DNA of 64,000 nucleotides. Source: UBA9926 sp018645765. Its GTDB lineage: Bacteria > Pseudomonadota > Gammaproteobacteria > Pseudomonadales > Azotimanducaceae. The DNA lies in NCBI GenBank assembly GCA_949372755.1, contig CASIBO010000006.1, forward strand, positions 124,001-188,000. The letters run 5' to 3'. Positions 35,516 through 44,747 of the stretch are shown here, in pieces (within the stretch, counting starts at the first letter, position 1; each line of letters begins with the position of its first letter). The notes beneath the pieces were generated by a model, which made no database searches, was not told the origin of the DNA, and saw only the letters and a program-made list of their open reading frames with translations. The position numbers were made by a program, and so were the translations under genes.

Positions 35516-35983
35516 TTAGCCTGGGTTAAGGCTGCCAATGCTACCAATACAGGCTTGTGCGGCCTCGATCCCTTTCGTTACAAAGTGGGCTTTAAAGAAT
35601 TCCGGTTGGCCTTGGCCTAAGAAATCCTGCGGGGTGAGTACGGCTGAGAAGAGTGGCACGCCCGTTTCCAGTTGCACGTTCATCAAGCCGCTGATGACAG
35701 CGGTTGCGACGAATTCGTGCCGGTAGATGCCGCCATCGACGACCAGACCGGCTGCCACAATGGCAGCATAAGTGCCGCTAAGCGCTTCGAGCTTTGCCCG
35801 CAACGGGATCTCGAAGGCGCCAGGGACTTCAATCAGATCGACAGAGCGGCTGTCGATGCGGCCTTGTTCGGCAAGGAAAGCGTCCCGCAGCTCGTCGACG
35901 ATGTCGCGATGCCAGCAAGACTGGATGAATGCAATGCGGGGTCGGGCCGCGGTTTCTTTGAAATTGGGTCGAAAAGTTGTCAT
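35516..35983 (-). CDS. ribH: 6,7-dimethyl-8-ribityllumazine synthase, RibH2-type
   Basis: A 155-residue lumazine synthase that condenses 5-amino-6-ribitylaminouracil with dihydroxybutanone phosphate, the penultimate step of riboflavin synthesis. VPGAFEIPLRAK is the substrate-binding motif. The segment LVVDGGIYRHEFVATAVISGLMNVQLETGVPLFSAVLTP resembles RibH2 of Brucella and Mesorhizobium, as I recall it, rather than the usual RGxTxHFxY type. I start it at ATG 35983; codons further upstream would add 29 residues. An FMN riboswitch lies 80 bases upstream on the same strand, so it should be repressed by FMN. Confidence 0.9.
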   Translation of the reverse strand: MTTFRPNFKETAARPRIAFIQSCWHRDIVDELRDAFLAEQGRIDSRSVDLIEVPGAFEIPLRAKLEALSGTYAAIVAAGLVVDGGIYRHEFVATAVISGLMNVQLETGVPLFSAVLTPQDFLGQGQPEFFKAHFVTKGIEAAQACIGSIGSLNPG

Positions 35984-36062
35984 CTGTTGTTTGCCTTTTA
36001 CGCATGGTTTAACAACAGGGCAAACGAGGGGCTTCGTGCAAATTGCTGCGTCGCGGGACCTC

Positions 36063-36194
36063 ATCCTCATAACCAGACTTTAACTGTCGGCCTCGGAATC
36101 TAACCGAGTCTGCTGTCCTCTTCATAATGAAGAGCGCCCGCGGGCTACGCTATGCGATTACCGCCGGTGGGGACTTACACCCCGCCCTGAGAAT
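36063..36194 (-). promoter_or_regulatory. FMN riboswitch (RFN element)
   Basis: On the minus strand the conserved RFN core is clear: CAGGGCGGGGTGTAAGTCCCCACCGGCGGTAAT in parts, AGCCCGCGGGCG, GACAGCAGACTCGGT, and GGCCGACAGTTAAAGTCTGG. The closing stem pairs ATTCTCA (36194-36188) with TGAGGAT (36069-36063). It precedes ribH by 80 bases and is expected to sequester its translation or end transcription when FMN is abundant. Confidence 0.95.
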
Positions 36195-36314
36195 TGTCGC
36201 TTGTGGCGACCCGAGGAGTATACGAAAGCCGGGTTTTTTTGTATAGCGTTGCGGCGCTTTCCTTGACCAAAGAATTTTTAAGGTTTGAGCCGGCGAATCA
36301 GGGTTGAACGCGGA

Positions 36315-36677
36315 TCACGGGCTTGCTTCGCCTGCCGCTTTGCAAGCGAGGCACAAGCTGGCCTCTGGGTAGGCATGTAGCCGCGGCAGCGCAATAGGCT
36401 CTAGGCATTGCAAACAGGTGCCATAGGTGCCGTCTTCGATTCGGGCAAAGGCCTTTTGAATCGCCATCAAACGATTTTTGGTTACCGTGCGGTTGGCTCT
36501 TAGAATGCTTTGGTTGTGCATTTCATCCATGCGGCTCAAGCGCGAGGCATTCTCTTTGAGCGGCACCTGTTGAGCCGCGGATTCGGTGTTGGTTAATAGA
36601 CTTGATAATCGCTCGGCAAGCGCTTCAAGCGCCGCGCGCATGGCCAACCGGGTGGGTTCATCGAGTGCTTGCGTCAT
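36315..36677 (-). CDS. DksA/TraR C4-type zinc-finger protein
   Basis: A 120-residue protein with an N-terminal helical coiled coil and a C-terminal C4 finger: two CXXC pairs (CLQC and CLAC) separated by 18 residues around LPRLHAYPEASL. Shorter than DksA (about 151) and lacks its acidic coiled-coil tip motif, so it is a DksA-like protein, possibly binding RNA polymerase secondary channel. It lies on the minus strand upstream of the ribH region and is not evidently in its operon. Confidence 0.85.
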   Translation of the reverse strand: MTQALDEPTRLAMRAALEALAERLSSLLTNTESAAQQVPLKENASRLSRMDEMHNQSILRANRTVTKNRLMAIQKAFARIEDGTYGTCLQCLEPIALPRLHAYPEASLCLACKAAGEASP

Positions 36678-36902
36678 GCTCTGAGCTTAGCACTGAATTT
36701 AGACATGGTGCAGCAGCAGTGGCCAAGTGCCGCTTTGGTTGACAAGGTGCTCAGCGCTGCCACCGGGGTTGCTGCAGGGTAAATCAAAGCATCTTTAACG
36801 TAGGCCTTTTAATATTGGGACTGTAGCCGGTGCCTGAGCAGGGCCCTGTGAGGACGTTTGCCAAACCTTGAGCGCTCTGAGCACCTTGATCAATATCGCG
36901 GC

Positions 36903-38933
36903 TTAGCTTGCTAGGCCGCGATTCACCAGTAACGCGTCCACCGCAGGATCGCGGCCTCGAAACGCTCGGTAGAGGGACATCGGTTCAGCGGAGCCGCCGC
37001 GCTCTAAGATGTTCTGCCGAAAGGATTGGGCCGTGGCTGGGTCGAACAACCCCTGTTCTTTGAAGGCCTCAAACCCATCCGCATCCAGTACTTCCGCCCA
37101 AATATAGGCGTAGTAGCCCGCGGAATAGTGATCTCCAGCAAAGATGTGTTGAAAGTAGGTTGATTTATAGCGGGGCGCGATGGTCATAGGTAATCCGATT
37201 CGGTCCATCTCGGTCGCCTCGAGGGCTTTGACACCCGCTGCAGCATCCGGCGCTTGCTCGTGCCAGGCCAGGTCGAGATACGCCGCAGCGAGATATTCCG
37301 AGGTTTGAAAGCCTTGGTTAAACGTGCTCGACGCACGGATTTTTTCGATCAGGGCGTCTGAGATGACTTGACCCGTTTCATAGTGGCGGGCATAGCGCTT
37401 CAAAACCTCAGGTTCTGTTGCCCAGTGCTCAAAGATTTGAGAGGGGAGCTCAACGAAGTCTTGTTTTACGCTGGTGCCTGCCTGACTGGGGTAGCGGACC
37501 TGACTGAGCAACCCATGCAGGCCATGACCCAATTCATGGAAGAGGGTTGCGACTTCGTCGAGCCCAAGAAGACACGGTGATGCCTTCGGAAAATTACAGC
37601 AATTCACAATGATGGGGCGGATATTGCTGCCGAGATTGGATTGCCCTCTGAATTGGCTCATCCAAGCGCCGCCGCGTTTAGACGGCCGCATAAAGTAATC
37701 GGCTAAAAAAATTCCGATCAGCGTGCCATCGGCATCGATCACTTCATAGCTTTGAACATCGGGGTGATACGTGGGGAGCGCCGGCGCCGGTTTAAACGTT
37801 ATACCAAACAGCGCGCGAGCAACCTCAAAGGCGCCATCGCGAACCTGCTCGAGTGCAAAGTAAGGCTTGGTTTCGGTCTCATTCAAATCAAAGCGTTCTG
37901 CGCGGAGCTTTTCGGTGTAGTACCACCAGTCCCAAGGCGCTAATTCAAAATTCTGGCCTTCCTGACGAATTCGGGCCTGTAGATCGGCGGCTTCCTGTTG
38001 CGCTTTCTTTTGAGCGGGCTGCCAGACTTGATCCAAGAGTTGATGCACTTGGCTGGGATGACCTGCCATGCGGTCTTCAAGCATGTAGTGGGCGTGGGAC
38101 GCAAAGCCTTTGATCTGGGCGCGCCGATGTCGAAGCTCGGCAATCTCGACGGCGAGGGCCTTGTTGTCCGCAGCATTGTCAAGGTCGCCGCATCGGGTGT
38201 AAGCCTCGAACAAGGTTTCCCGGAGTGCCCGGTTGTCGGCAAACTGCATGAACGGCGTGAAAGACGAGCGCGAGATACTAAAGGCATAGTGTCCTTCCGG
38301 GTGGCCACGCTGGGCGGCTTCATTGCGGGCAGCAGCGAGGACCGATTCGGGCAGCCCGCGAAGGTCGTCATCACGGGTCAAGACCAGCTCGAATTGGTTG
38401 GTCTCGGCCAATACATTGTGCCCAAAGCGGGTTTCAAGTGTGGCCAGCTGCTCGTTGATTTCACGGATCTGTTGCCGGGCTGGGGCTGCCAGTTCGACGC
38501 CGCCTCGGACAAAATCGTTGTACAGCGTCTCGAGCAATAATTGCTGATCGTCCTGCAGACCAAGGTTTGGCAGATCAGAAAAAAGGGTTTTGATCCGCTG
38601 GAACAATCCTTCGTGGTTGTAAAGATTGCTGTTGTGATTAGACCACTGAACCGAAACGGCTTCTTCGATCCCTTGGAGGGTTTCATTGGTGTCGGTCGAA
38701 ACCAAATTAAAGAACACCTCCGCGGTTTTGGTCAGCAGTTGGCCGCTGGCCTCCAGCGCAAGCAGCGTATTGTCAAAGCTTGGCGGGGTAGGATTATTGG
38801 CGATGGCCTCGATTTCGGTCCAATGCTCGCTGAACCCCTGCTCGAAGGCCGCCTCAAAGTGATGGTCCTGAATTGTTTCAAACGGGGGCATGTTGAAGGG
38901 CGTTTGCCAGGTCTCAAAGAAGGGGTTGTTCAT
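36903..38933 (-). CDS. dcp: M3-family peptidyl-dipeptidase
   Basis: A 676-residue zinc metallopeptidase. The catalytic HELGH motif is near residue 466, with the downstream Glu in VELPSQ. Segments YHPDVQSYEV, GGAWMSQF and SAGYYAYIWAEVL match Dcp closely, including the DALLVNRGL-type C-terminus. Dcp removes C-terminal dipeptides from peptides in the cytoplasm or periplasm; no signal peptide is seen here. Single gene. Confidence 0.93.
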   Translation of the reverse strand: MNNPFFETWQTPFNMPPFETIQDHHFEAAFEQGFSEHWTEIEAIANNPTPPSFDNTLLALEASGQLLTKTAEVFFNLVSTDTNETLQGIEEAVSVQWSNHNSNLYNHEGLFQRIKTLFSDLPNLGLQDDQQLLLETLYNDFVRGGVELAAPARQQIREINEQLATLETRFGHNVLAETNQFELVLTRDDDLRGLPESVLAAARNEAAQRGHPEGHYAFSISRSSFTPFMQFADNRALRETLFEAYTRCGDLDNAADNKALAVEIAELRHRRAQIKGFASHAHYMLEDRMAGHPSQVHQLLDQVWQPAQKKAQQEAADLQARIRQEGQNFELAPWDWWYYTEKLRAERFDLNETETKPYFALEQVRDGAFEVARALFGITFKPAPALPTYHPDVQSYEVIDADGTLIGIFLADYFMRPSKRGGAWMSQFRGQSNLGSNIRPIIVNCCNFPKASPCLLGLDEVATLFHELGHGLHGLLSQVRYPSQAGTSVKQDFVELPSQIFEHWATEPEVLKRYARHYETGQVISDALIEKIRASSTFNQGFQTSEYLAAAYLDLAWHEQAPDAAAGVKALEATEMDRIGLPMTIAPRYKSTYFQHIFAGDHYSAGYYAYIWAEVLDADGFEAFKEQGLFDPATAQSFRQNILERGGSAEPMSLYRAFRGRDPAVDALLVNRGLAS

Positions 38934-39242
38934 GTGGGCTCAACATTGATGGAATCAATGGGAGTTTAACAAGTTCTATGGGCTCGCGAGCAATTTGATG
39001 GGCCCGGCACCCCAATCGGTGCTAGCGGATGCGCTGGTCAGAAATCTGGGCGCGCTGGCCGGCTTGATACCGGCGCCTTGCGCTGTGAGTGCTCAGGTCA
39101 TTTGCCGCTGAGGCTGTCTGCGAAAACCTCGCACAGCCGACAGCCCCGACTGACCGAGACGGGCTCGCAACATTTGTTCCAAGGATGGCGCCAAGGGCAA
39201 GGCTTGCTGCACCGAAATTCGCCACGCGGGCTGGACTAGGTC
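38934..39242. other. Intergenic region with weak inverted repeats
   Basis: About 309 bases between two minus-strand genes. A GGCTGT...ACAGCC pair near 39112 and a GCCGG...CCGGC pair near 39059 are visible but not convincing as regulatory sites. No gene. Confidence 0.3.
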
Positions 39243-41006
39243 CTAATCCAAGGTTTTTTGAGTCGTAATCCAATCTAGGATGGTCGCTTGCACCATGGGC
39301 AACGTCACACTGCCATTTTCTAAGACGCGCCGATGAAAGGTCTTGAGATCGAATCCGTCGCCCAGTTGATCTTCCGCTAGCGCTCTGAGTCGTTTGAGTT
39401 CGAGCATGCCCAGCATGTAGGCATTGGCTTGACCTGGCCAAGAGATGTAGCGATTGATTTCGTTTTCGATATCAAAGCGAGACCAGCCGCAATGGTTCAG
39501 CATGTAGTCAACCGCTTGGTCTCGATCCCAGCCGAGAGTGTGAATGCCCGTGTCGATCACGAGACGGGCCGCTCTTGCGCCCTGATCGGACAATAACCCG
39601 ATGCGGTCGAGAGGGCGGTCATAGAGGTTTAGTTCATCGGCCAATCGTTCGGCGTACAGCGCCCAGCCTTCACCGTAGCCCGCGTTGCTCAAGTACCGGG
39701 CAATGGGATGGACGGCGTCGCCCAACTCCAGGGCAATGGCGCCCTGGAGATGATGCCCCGGATAGGTTTCGTGATAGAGGGTTGATTGTTGCGTCGCTTG
39801 GGTGCGTAACTGTGGCTCGCTGACAGCGATGTAATAGATCCCCGGCCGCGCGCCATCTTCTGATGAGGAATGGTATTCACCGCTGCCACTGGCGGCAAAG
39901 TCTGGGTAGGGTTTAATGAGAACGTCTGCTTTCGGCAGTAAATCGAACACCGACGCCATTTTAGGCTGCGCGCGGGCCAAAGCTGCAATTGAAAAGTCGA
40001 GAACGGCCTGTTCTGACTCGAACGTAAACGCCGGATCCCGATTGATGCGCCTTAAAAACGTTGCCGTGGCTTCGCCCTCAAAATGGGTGTCGATGATCTC
40101 ACGCATCTCAGCTTGGATGCTGGCCATTTCAGCCAGACCCGAACGGTGAATCTCGGCTGGGGTGACGGGTAGCGTTGAGAACGCGCGCACCAAAGCGGTA
40201 TAGCACTGTGCGCCATTAGGGTTGTTGCTGATGGCAAGCGCTTCCCTGGCATTGGGCAGGTATTCGGTTTCGATAAAGTCGGCAAACAGGTTGAGCGCCG
40301 GTTGGATCGATTGATCGTAGGCGCGTTGCACGGCTTCCCGAAACATAGGATCGTCAGACCGTTTGCCGAGGTTCAAGAAGGGGTTGTCGGGCTGCAGCAG
40401 GGCTCTAACTTGGTCGGGCACCGCAACGACGGTCAGGCGGGGCGAGGCGTAACCCTGGGTAAGGCCGGCTCTTAAATTCTCGATTTCAGTATCGATGTAG
40501 CCAGCGACCGCTCTGAGGCGCGTGAGCGCCTCTAAGCGTTCGGTTTCAGTAGCAATTGGCTGGATGTCAAAAATAAAAGGCAGGTCAGTGTACCAAGCGG
40601 TGGTGGTGCTGGTTTCCCAGAGCGCTTTCTGGCAGATGCGGGTGCTTTGGCTGGCCGATAGACTTTCGATCAAAAATCCGTGGGTAATCCAGTCTCGAGA
40701 TCCAATGGTGCTCGGCGCTGGCAGCGCCCGCACCGCGTCGAGGAAGGCATCCTCTTGGTCATGCCAGCGTTTCAGGCCCGCTCGAGTGTTATCGAACAAC
40801 CGGTCGTGCCGCCAGCCGGGCAAATCGTAAGCGGTCGCCATGCTGGGATAACGCTCGAGTAGCGCCTCAACGTAGGCATCGGCAATCGATTCAATGGTGC
40901 TGGGCCCTGCAACCGGTTCAGGACCCATTGCTTGGCAACCCGATAGCAGCAGGAGGGTTAGGAGTGCGGCGGTTCGGCCGCGAATTTTAGTGAATGGATA
41001 GGGCAT
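39243..41006 (-). CDS. DUF885 family lipoprotein (putative peptidase)
   Basis: A 587-residue exported protein. The signal peptide ends in lipobox LLSGC, so it is probably lipidated. The family signature HETYPGHH is near residue 410, an HExxH-like motif thought to bind zinc. A typical C-terminal region ends in LRALAEDQLGDGFDLKTFH. I start at ATG 41006; an upstream in-frame start at 41117 would put 37 residues before the signal. DUF885 members are presumed metallopeptidases; function here is not established. Confidence 0.85.
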   Translation of the reverse strand: MPYPFTKIRGRTAALLTLLLLSGCQAMGPEPVAGPSTIESIADAYVEALLERYPSMATAYDLPGWRHDRLFDNTRAGLKRWHDQEDAFLDAVRALPAPSTIGSRDWITHGFLIESLSASQSTRICQKALWETSTTTAWYTDLPFIFDIQPIATETERLEALTRLRAVAGYIDTEIENLRAGLTQGYASPRLTVVAVPDQVRALLQPDNPFLNLGKRSDDPMFREAVQRAYDQSIQPALNLFADFIETEYLPNAREALAISNNPNGAQCYTALVRAFSTLPVTPAEIHRSGLAEMASIQAEMREIIDTHFEGEATATFLRRINRDPAFTFESEQAVLDFSIAALARAQPKMASVFDLLPKADVLIKPYPDFAASGSGEYHSSSEDGARPGIYYIAVSEPQLRTQATQQSTLYHETYPGHHLQGAIALELGDAVHPIARYLSNAGYGEGWALYAERLADELNLYDRPLDRIGLLSDQGARAARLVIDTGIHTLGWDRDQAVDYMLNHCGWSRFDIENEINRYISWPGQANAYMLGMLELKRLRALAEDQLGDGFDLKTFHRRVLENGSVTLPMVQATILDWITTQKTLD

Positions 41007-41169
41007 TGGTTCGGCTCGCTGGGTCACCATCGGTTGGATTGAGGTCGGGTTGCTAGTCAGTATTCTACGAAAAAAAACGCGAATGGGGGACGTGCGTGCG
41101 CAGAATCTCAGTTGCATAGCAGATCAAGATTACGTTAGGTTCAGGGGGCCCTTTAACGAAGAAAATCCT

Positions 41170-41544
41170 ATGGATGATGCCCACAAAATACGAGAAACCG
41201 TGCAAGTCTATTTCGATAGTCTGTTTGAGTCTGATGTTGACAAGGTGCACGCCGCTTTTCATCCCAATGCCAAGATAACAGGCTATTTGCCGGCCGGTTT
41301 GGCTGAAATGAGTGTGCAAGATTTTGCACATTTTGTGGGCGCTCAGCCTTCGGCAAAGACCGCAGGTGAATCGGCGTATTTAGAGATTATCACACTCGAG
41401 ATTGCTGGTGCGACGGCGGTTGTGCAGCTGCGAGATGATTATATTGGCAGTCGTTTTCTGGATACGCTGTCGTGCTTAAAGGTCGATGATCGCTGGGTTA
41501 TTTACAATAAATTGTTCCATGTGGAAGGCCCAGCTGGCGGTTAG
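41170..41544 (+). CDS. NTF2-like protein (putative lumazine-binding family)
   Basis: A 124-residue single-domain SnoaL/NTF2-fold protein. Segments ETVQVYFDSLFESDVDKVHAAFHP and AVVQLRDDYIGSRFLDTLS..K.DDRWVIYNKLFH match the Lumazine_bd_2 family as I recall it. Start ATG 41170 follows GAAGAAA; upstream in-frame codons to 41050 look non-coding. Function unknown, despite the family name. Confidence 0.82.
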   Translation: MDDAHKIRETVQVYFDSLFESDVDKVHAAFHPNAKITGYLPAGLAEMSVQDFAHFVGAQPSAKTAGESAYLEIITLEIAGATAVVQLRDDYIGSRFLDTLSCLKVDDRWVIYNKLFHVEGPAGG

Positions 41545-41605
41545 GTCGGGCCGATAAGGGGCGGCTCATCCCACTAGGATCCGTCGAGATCAATCATCCG
41601 TGATC

Positions 41606-41675
41606 GCGTTTTGTAAAGGGTGTTTGTTCGATTGCGTTTGTCAGATGGTATTTGTGACATGGCGTTTGGCATAAA
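41606..41675. repeat. Five degenerate 14-base tandem repeats
   Basis: Units of 14 bases begin at 41606, 41620, 41634, 41648 and 41662. Each starts G-C/T-A/G-TTTG-like (GCGTTTT, GTGTTTG, GCGTTTG, GTATTTG, GCGTTTG); the remaining half is variable. Located between convergent genes, out of any ORF I support. Confidence 0.45.
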
Positions 41676-41728
41676 ACGCTTGTGAGTAAGGCCTGGTGAG
41701 CCAAGGGCGACTCTAAGACCAACGCCGG

Positions 41729-42280
41729 CTACCATTCCAAGTCATCCGGAATTGGGTAGTCTTTATAAGGGTCGTCCTCATCGATTGCGTCGAGCGCCCG
41801 GTCATGCAGATACAACACCGAGTCGGCATGGCGTGCTTGGATTCTGCGGGCAACGACCTCTGGCACGAGATCATAACGATCCTCGACCTTCACTATGGCG
41901 AGGTATCCTTGATTGAGCTGCGTTTTGTTCTCTTCTGAAACATAGAGTTTTTTGACTTTCTTCTCGTCCGTGAAGTTGTACGCTACCTCACCGGCTTGCC
42001 GCTGCGAGTGGGCCGCAATCAGTTGCTTAACCTGAGCCAGTAAGGCTTTGTCTTGGGCCGCTTGATTCCGGGCTTCATTGCGCGCCCGGTCGGCCTCTAT
42101 TTTTTGGGTTCGGGCGGTTTCAACCTCTTGTCTGACCGCATCAACATCGATGCCTTTTTTGATGCGTAGCTCTGTGCGCAGGGCGCCGCGCTCAGCCTTT
42201 TTAGCTTGTTTTGCGGTAACAAGGCCAGCGTCTTTGAGCTGATCGCGTAGGGATCCGAAGGTTTTTTTATTTTTTGACAT
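41729..42280 (-). CDS. yaiL: DUF2058 family protein (YaiL)
   Basis: A 183-residue cytoplasmic protein. The basic N-terminus SLRDQLKDAGLVTAKQAKKAER and a long charged helix rich in Lys, Arg, Glu and Gln (residues about 20-90) are followed by YLVRQEDRYDLVP-like beta segments (AIVKVEDRYDLVPEVVA). This is the DUF2058/YaiL pattern. Nucleoprotein or ribosome-associated roles have been suggested for E. coli YaiL but are not firm. Confidence 0.9.
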   Translation of the reverse strand: MSKNKKTFGSLRDQLKDAGLVTAKQAKKAERGALRTELRIKKGIDVDAVRQEVETARTQKIEADRARNEARNQAAQDKALLAQVKQLIAAHSQRQAGEVAYNFTDEKKVKKLYVSEENKTQLNQGYLAIVKVEDRYDLVPEVVARRIQARHADSVLYLHDRALDAIDEDDPYKDYPIPDDLEW

Positions 42281-42410
42281 TCAGCCAGTATGACGTCTAT
42301 GGCAGACGCAAACAATTCTTCATTGGGTTACGGGCGTGATTGAGGGAAACAAAACCCGTCTGATCAGAACTTGGGTATGATACGGGGCTCTATCGGATGA
42401 TGCGCGTGCA

Positions 42411-42794
42411 ATGAAAGACTGCAACCAATGCGGCAAGTGCTGCCAGATTTATGGCGATGGTGGGCTGTCGGCGACCCAGGCGGAGATCCGCTGGTGGCAG
42501 GACAATCGGCCCGAGATCGCGCGGTTTGTGCAGGCAGGACGAATTTGGATGGACCCTGTAACCGGTGAGGCCCTTACTGCCTGTCCTTGGCTCCAGCCGT
42601 TGCCGAATCAAAATAAGTATGGTTGCAGTATTTATGAGGACCGGCCAGATGATTGCCGGCAGTACCCTGTGCTGGTGCGTGACATGATCCGAGATGGCTG
42701 CGAGATGATCGAGGCCATCGACTTGAAACGCCCTAAGGTGGCCCAGACCAAGCTGGATCAGCTGATGATTGATAGTCGGGCGCAGCATCGATAG
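42411..42794 (+). CDS. YkgJ-family cysteine cluster protein
   Basis: A 127-residue protein of the CxxCxxCC family. CNQCGKCC at residues 4-11, CPWLQP at about 64 and CSIYEDRPDDCRQYP near 75-89 give the eight-cysteine zinc or iron cluster pattern. Cytoplasmic and of unknown role. It lies divergent from yaiL with about 130 bases between starts. Confidence 0.88.
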   Translation: MKDCNQCGKCCQIYGDGGLSATQAEIRWWQDNRPEIARFVQAGRIWMDPVTGEALTACPWLQPLPNQNKYGCSIYEDRPDDCRQYPVLVRDMIRDGCEMIEAIDLKRPKVAQTKLDQLMIDSRAQHR

Positions 42795-42976
42795 AGCCAT
42801 TCGCGCAAGGCTAAAAGGGCTTACCTTGATTATTGTGTGAGACATATCTTGCTGGCAATGGCGCCCTTTGATCTCGTGTTGGAGAGGGCTGCCCGGGCAA
42901 ATCGCGCTGGCTTTTGATCATTGGGGCATCAAGCTGGGCCCATCAGCACGGATGTTTCGAGCGCAGCGCCTGATCA

Positions 42977-43126
42977 TTATGGGCCCATGAACACCCGCTT
43001 TGTGGCGCTTTCAACCAACAGATCCGCCGGGTGAAAACAATCGCGTTTGTATTCCAAAGAATTGTGATCTAGTGTCACAAGCGGAATGCGGTTTGGATCG
43101 TTGTAGGGCGTGGTGTCGTCGCACAT
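42977..43126 (-). CDS. Possible 49-residue protein of unknown function
   Basis: A short frame reading MCDDTTPYNDPNRIP, then VTLDHNSLEYKRDC and ending in KRVFMGP. GGTGAG six to seven bases ahead of the ATG is a fair ribosome-binding site, and an in-frame stop lies 24 bases upstream. Composition is balanced and protein-like. It fills part of a 411-base gap before the permease. I do not recognise the family; it may be chance. Confidence 0.35.
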   Translation of the reverse strand: MCDDTTPYNDPNRIPLVTLDHNSLEYKRDCFHPADLLVESATKRVFMGP

Positions 43127-43205
43127 GACAATCTCACCGATGTTCGTTTAACCAAAGAGGCGGCCGGCAAGGGAATCCCTGCGCGCTTGAGATCAAGGAG
43201 AGGGA

Positions 43206-44654
43206 ATGTCCGTGGCTGAGCAAGACGCTGGTGTACTCACCTGGCGGGTGCGCATTATGTTTGCCGTTGGGCAAATTCCCGAGGGCGTGCAGTCCACCTC
43301 CTTTGGATTTTTCCTGCTGTTCTTTTACAACCAAGTGTTGGGTTTGTCGGGTTTTTTGGCAAGTGTCGCCATTGTCATTGCGCTGTTGGTGGATGCCATT
43401 AGTGATCCCGTGATTGGCTCCTGGTCGGATGGTTTTCGGCATCGCTGGGGCCGTCGGCATCCGTTCATGTACGCCGGCGCCGTGCCGTTTGGACTCTGCT
43501 TTTATTTGTTGTTCGCGCCGCCCGCGGGTTTGTCCGAGACCGAAGTGTTTGCTTGGCTGGTTGTATTTTCGGTGCTGACGCGAACGACCCAATCAGTGTA
43601 TTCCATCCCACACACCTCGCTCACCGCTGAGCTCTCAACGGACTATCAGGAACGCACTCAGCTGTCCTCCTTGCGCTCGGTACTCCAATCGGTTGGCATG
43701 TTAATGGTGTTCCTGATTGGCTTGCAGATCTTTTTTGAAGCCACGCCAGACTATCCGAATGGGCAATTGAACCCGGCGGCCTATCCCAACTTCGCGATCG
43801 TATTTGGACTCATCATCTTTATTGGGGTGATGCTCACGGCTTACGGTACTCACAGCCATATTCCCCACCTGCCCCAAGCAAGCCCAACGGCCGCCCGCTT
43901 TAGTTTTCGCAATGTGATGCAGGAGGCGGGGCTTGCGTTTGGGCTGCGCTCGTTCCGATCGGTGGTGTCGACCGCGGTCTTGTTTGGTATGACCATGGGC
44001 ATGGTCTCGGCGCTGTCGATCTATCTTGGGACGCTGTATTTTCAGTTCAGTTTGGCGCTGATCGGTTTGAGCTTTCCCGCCTCAGTGCTGGGGATGTTTT
44101 TGGGTGCCGGCTTGGCCACTCCTTTGGGTGAGTTCTTTCAGGAGAAGAAGACGCTCTTGGTGGGCGGGCTGGCCTGGTATGCGGTGTGGAATACCCTGCC
44201 GATCATGCTCAGTCTTGCGGGAATCGCGCCCGAACCCGGGGACGCATTATTGTTTTATCTGGTGATGGTCTGCAATGCGATTTGCAGCATGGGTATTGGC
44301 GTGCTGACAGTCATGATTGGCTCCATGATCGCGGACATCACCGATCAGCACGAGGCGCGGTATGGTAATCGTAGTGAAGGGATTTATTTTGCGGCGTCCT
44401 CCTTTGCCTCGAAAGCCATTGGCGGCTTTGGGGTTGTGATCTCTGGCGTCGTGATCGATTTGGCGGGTATTCAACGCAGTGCAACGGTTGAAACGGTTGA
44501 TCCCGAGTCGCTGACGACCTTGGCGCTGGCCATGGGGCCGGGCGTCATGATCCTGATTGGCTGTACGATGCTCGCAGCAAGTTTTTATGATTTGTCCCGC
44601 GAGAAACACCGGATGATTCGGGGTGTGATTGCGGAGGCCAACGGCGGGTCATGA
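43206..44654 (+). CDS. MFS permease of the GPH type (second copy)
   Basis: A 482-residue transporter with about twelve helices. VDAISDPVIGSWSDGFRHRWGRRHPFMY is the GPH/MelB cation-solute signature (shown here in parts). The ATG follows AAGGAG six bases upstream. It differs clearly from the permease at 6950 but belongs to the same family. A single gene, convergent on recQ. Substrate unknown. Confidence 0.88.
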   Translation: MSVAEQDAGVLTWRVRIMFAVGQIPEGVQSTSFGFFLLFFYNQVLGLSGFLASVAIVIALLVDAISDPVIGSWSDGFRHRWGRRHPFMYAGAVPFGLCFYLLFAPPAGLSETEVFAWLVVFSVLTRTTQSVYSIPHTSLTAELSTDYQERTQLSSLRSVLQSVGMLMVFLIGLQIFFEATPDYPNGQLNPAAYPNFAIVFGLIIFIGVMLTAYGTHSHIPHLPQASPTAARFSFRNVMQEAGLAFGLRSFRSVVSTAVLFGMTMGMVSALSIYLGTLYFQFSLALIGLSFPASVLGMFLGAGLATPLGEFFQEKKTLLVGGLAWYAVWNTLPIMLSLAGIAPEPGDALLFYLVMVCNAICSMGIGVLTVMIGSMIADITDQHEARYGNRSEGIYFAASSFASKAIGGFGVVISGVVIDLAGIQRSATVETVDPESLTTLALAMGPGVMILIGCTMLAASFYDLSREKHRMIRGVIAEANGGS

Positions 44655-44747
44655 GCTGTGGGCGCCTGCTTGTGCTAGGGCGGGGCTGCTGTCTTGGGCC
44701 GTGACAGGGGCGGTGCTTCAAACTATTTTGACCGCCACGAGCGGCGC

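Noticed and set aside
35672..36103. 143-codon plus-strand frame across the ribH gene and riboswitch
   Set aside because: Runs opposite a certain lumazine synthase and part of the FMN riboswitch, so it is a shadow.
38997..39441. Antisense-like frame at the end of the DUF885 gene
   Set aside because: The upstream part is a shadow of the DUF885 C-terminus and the rest is Ser/Arg-rich with no motif.
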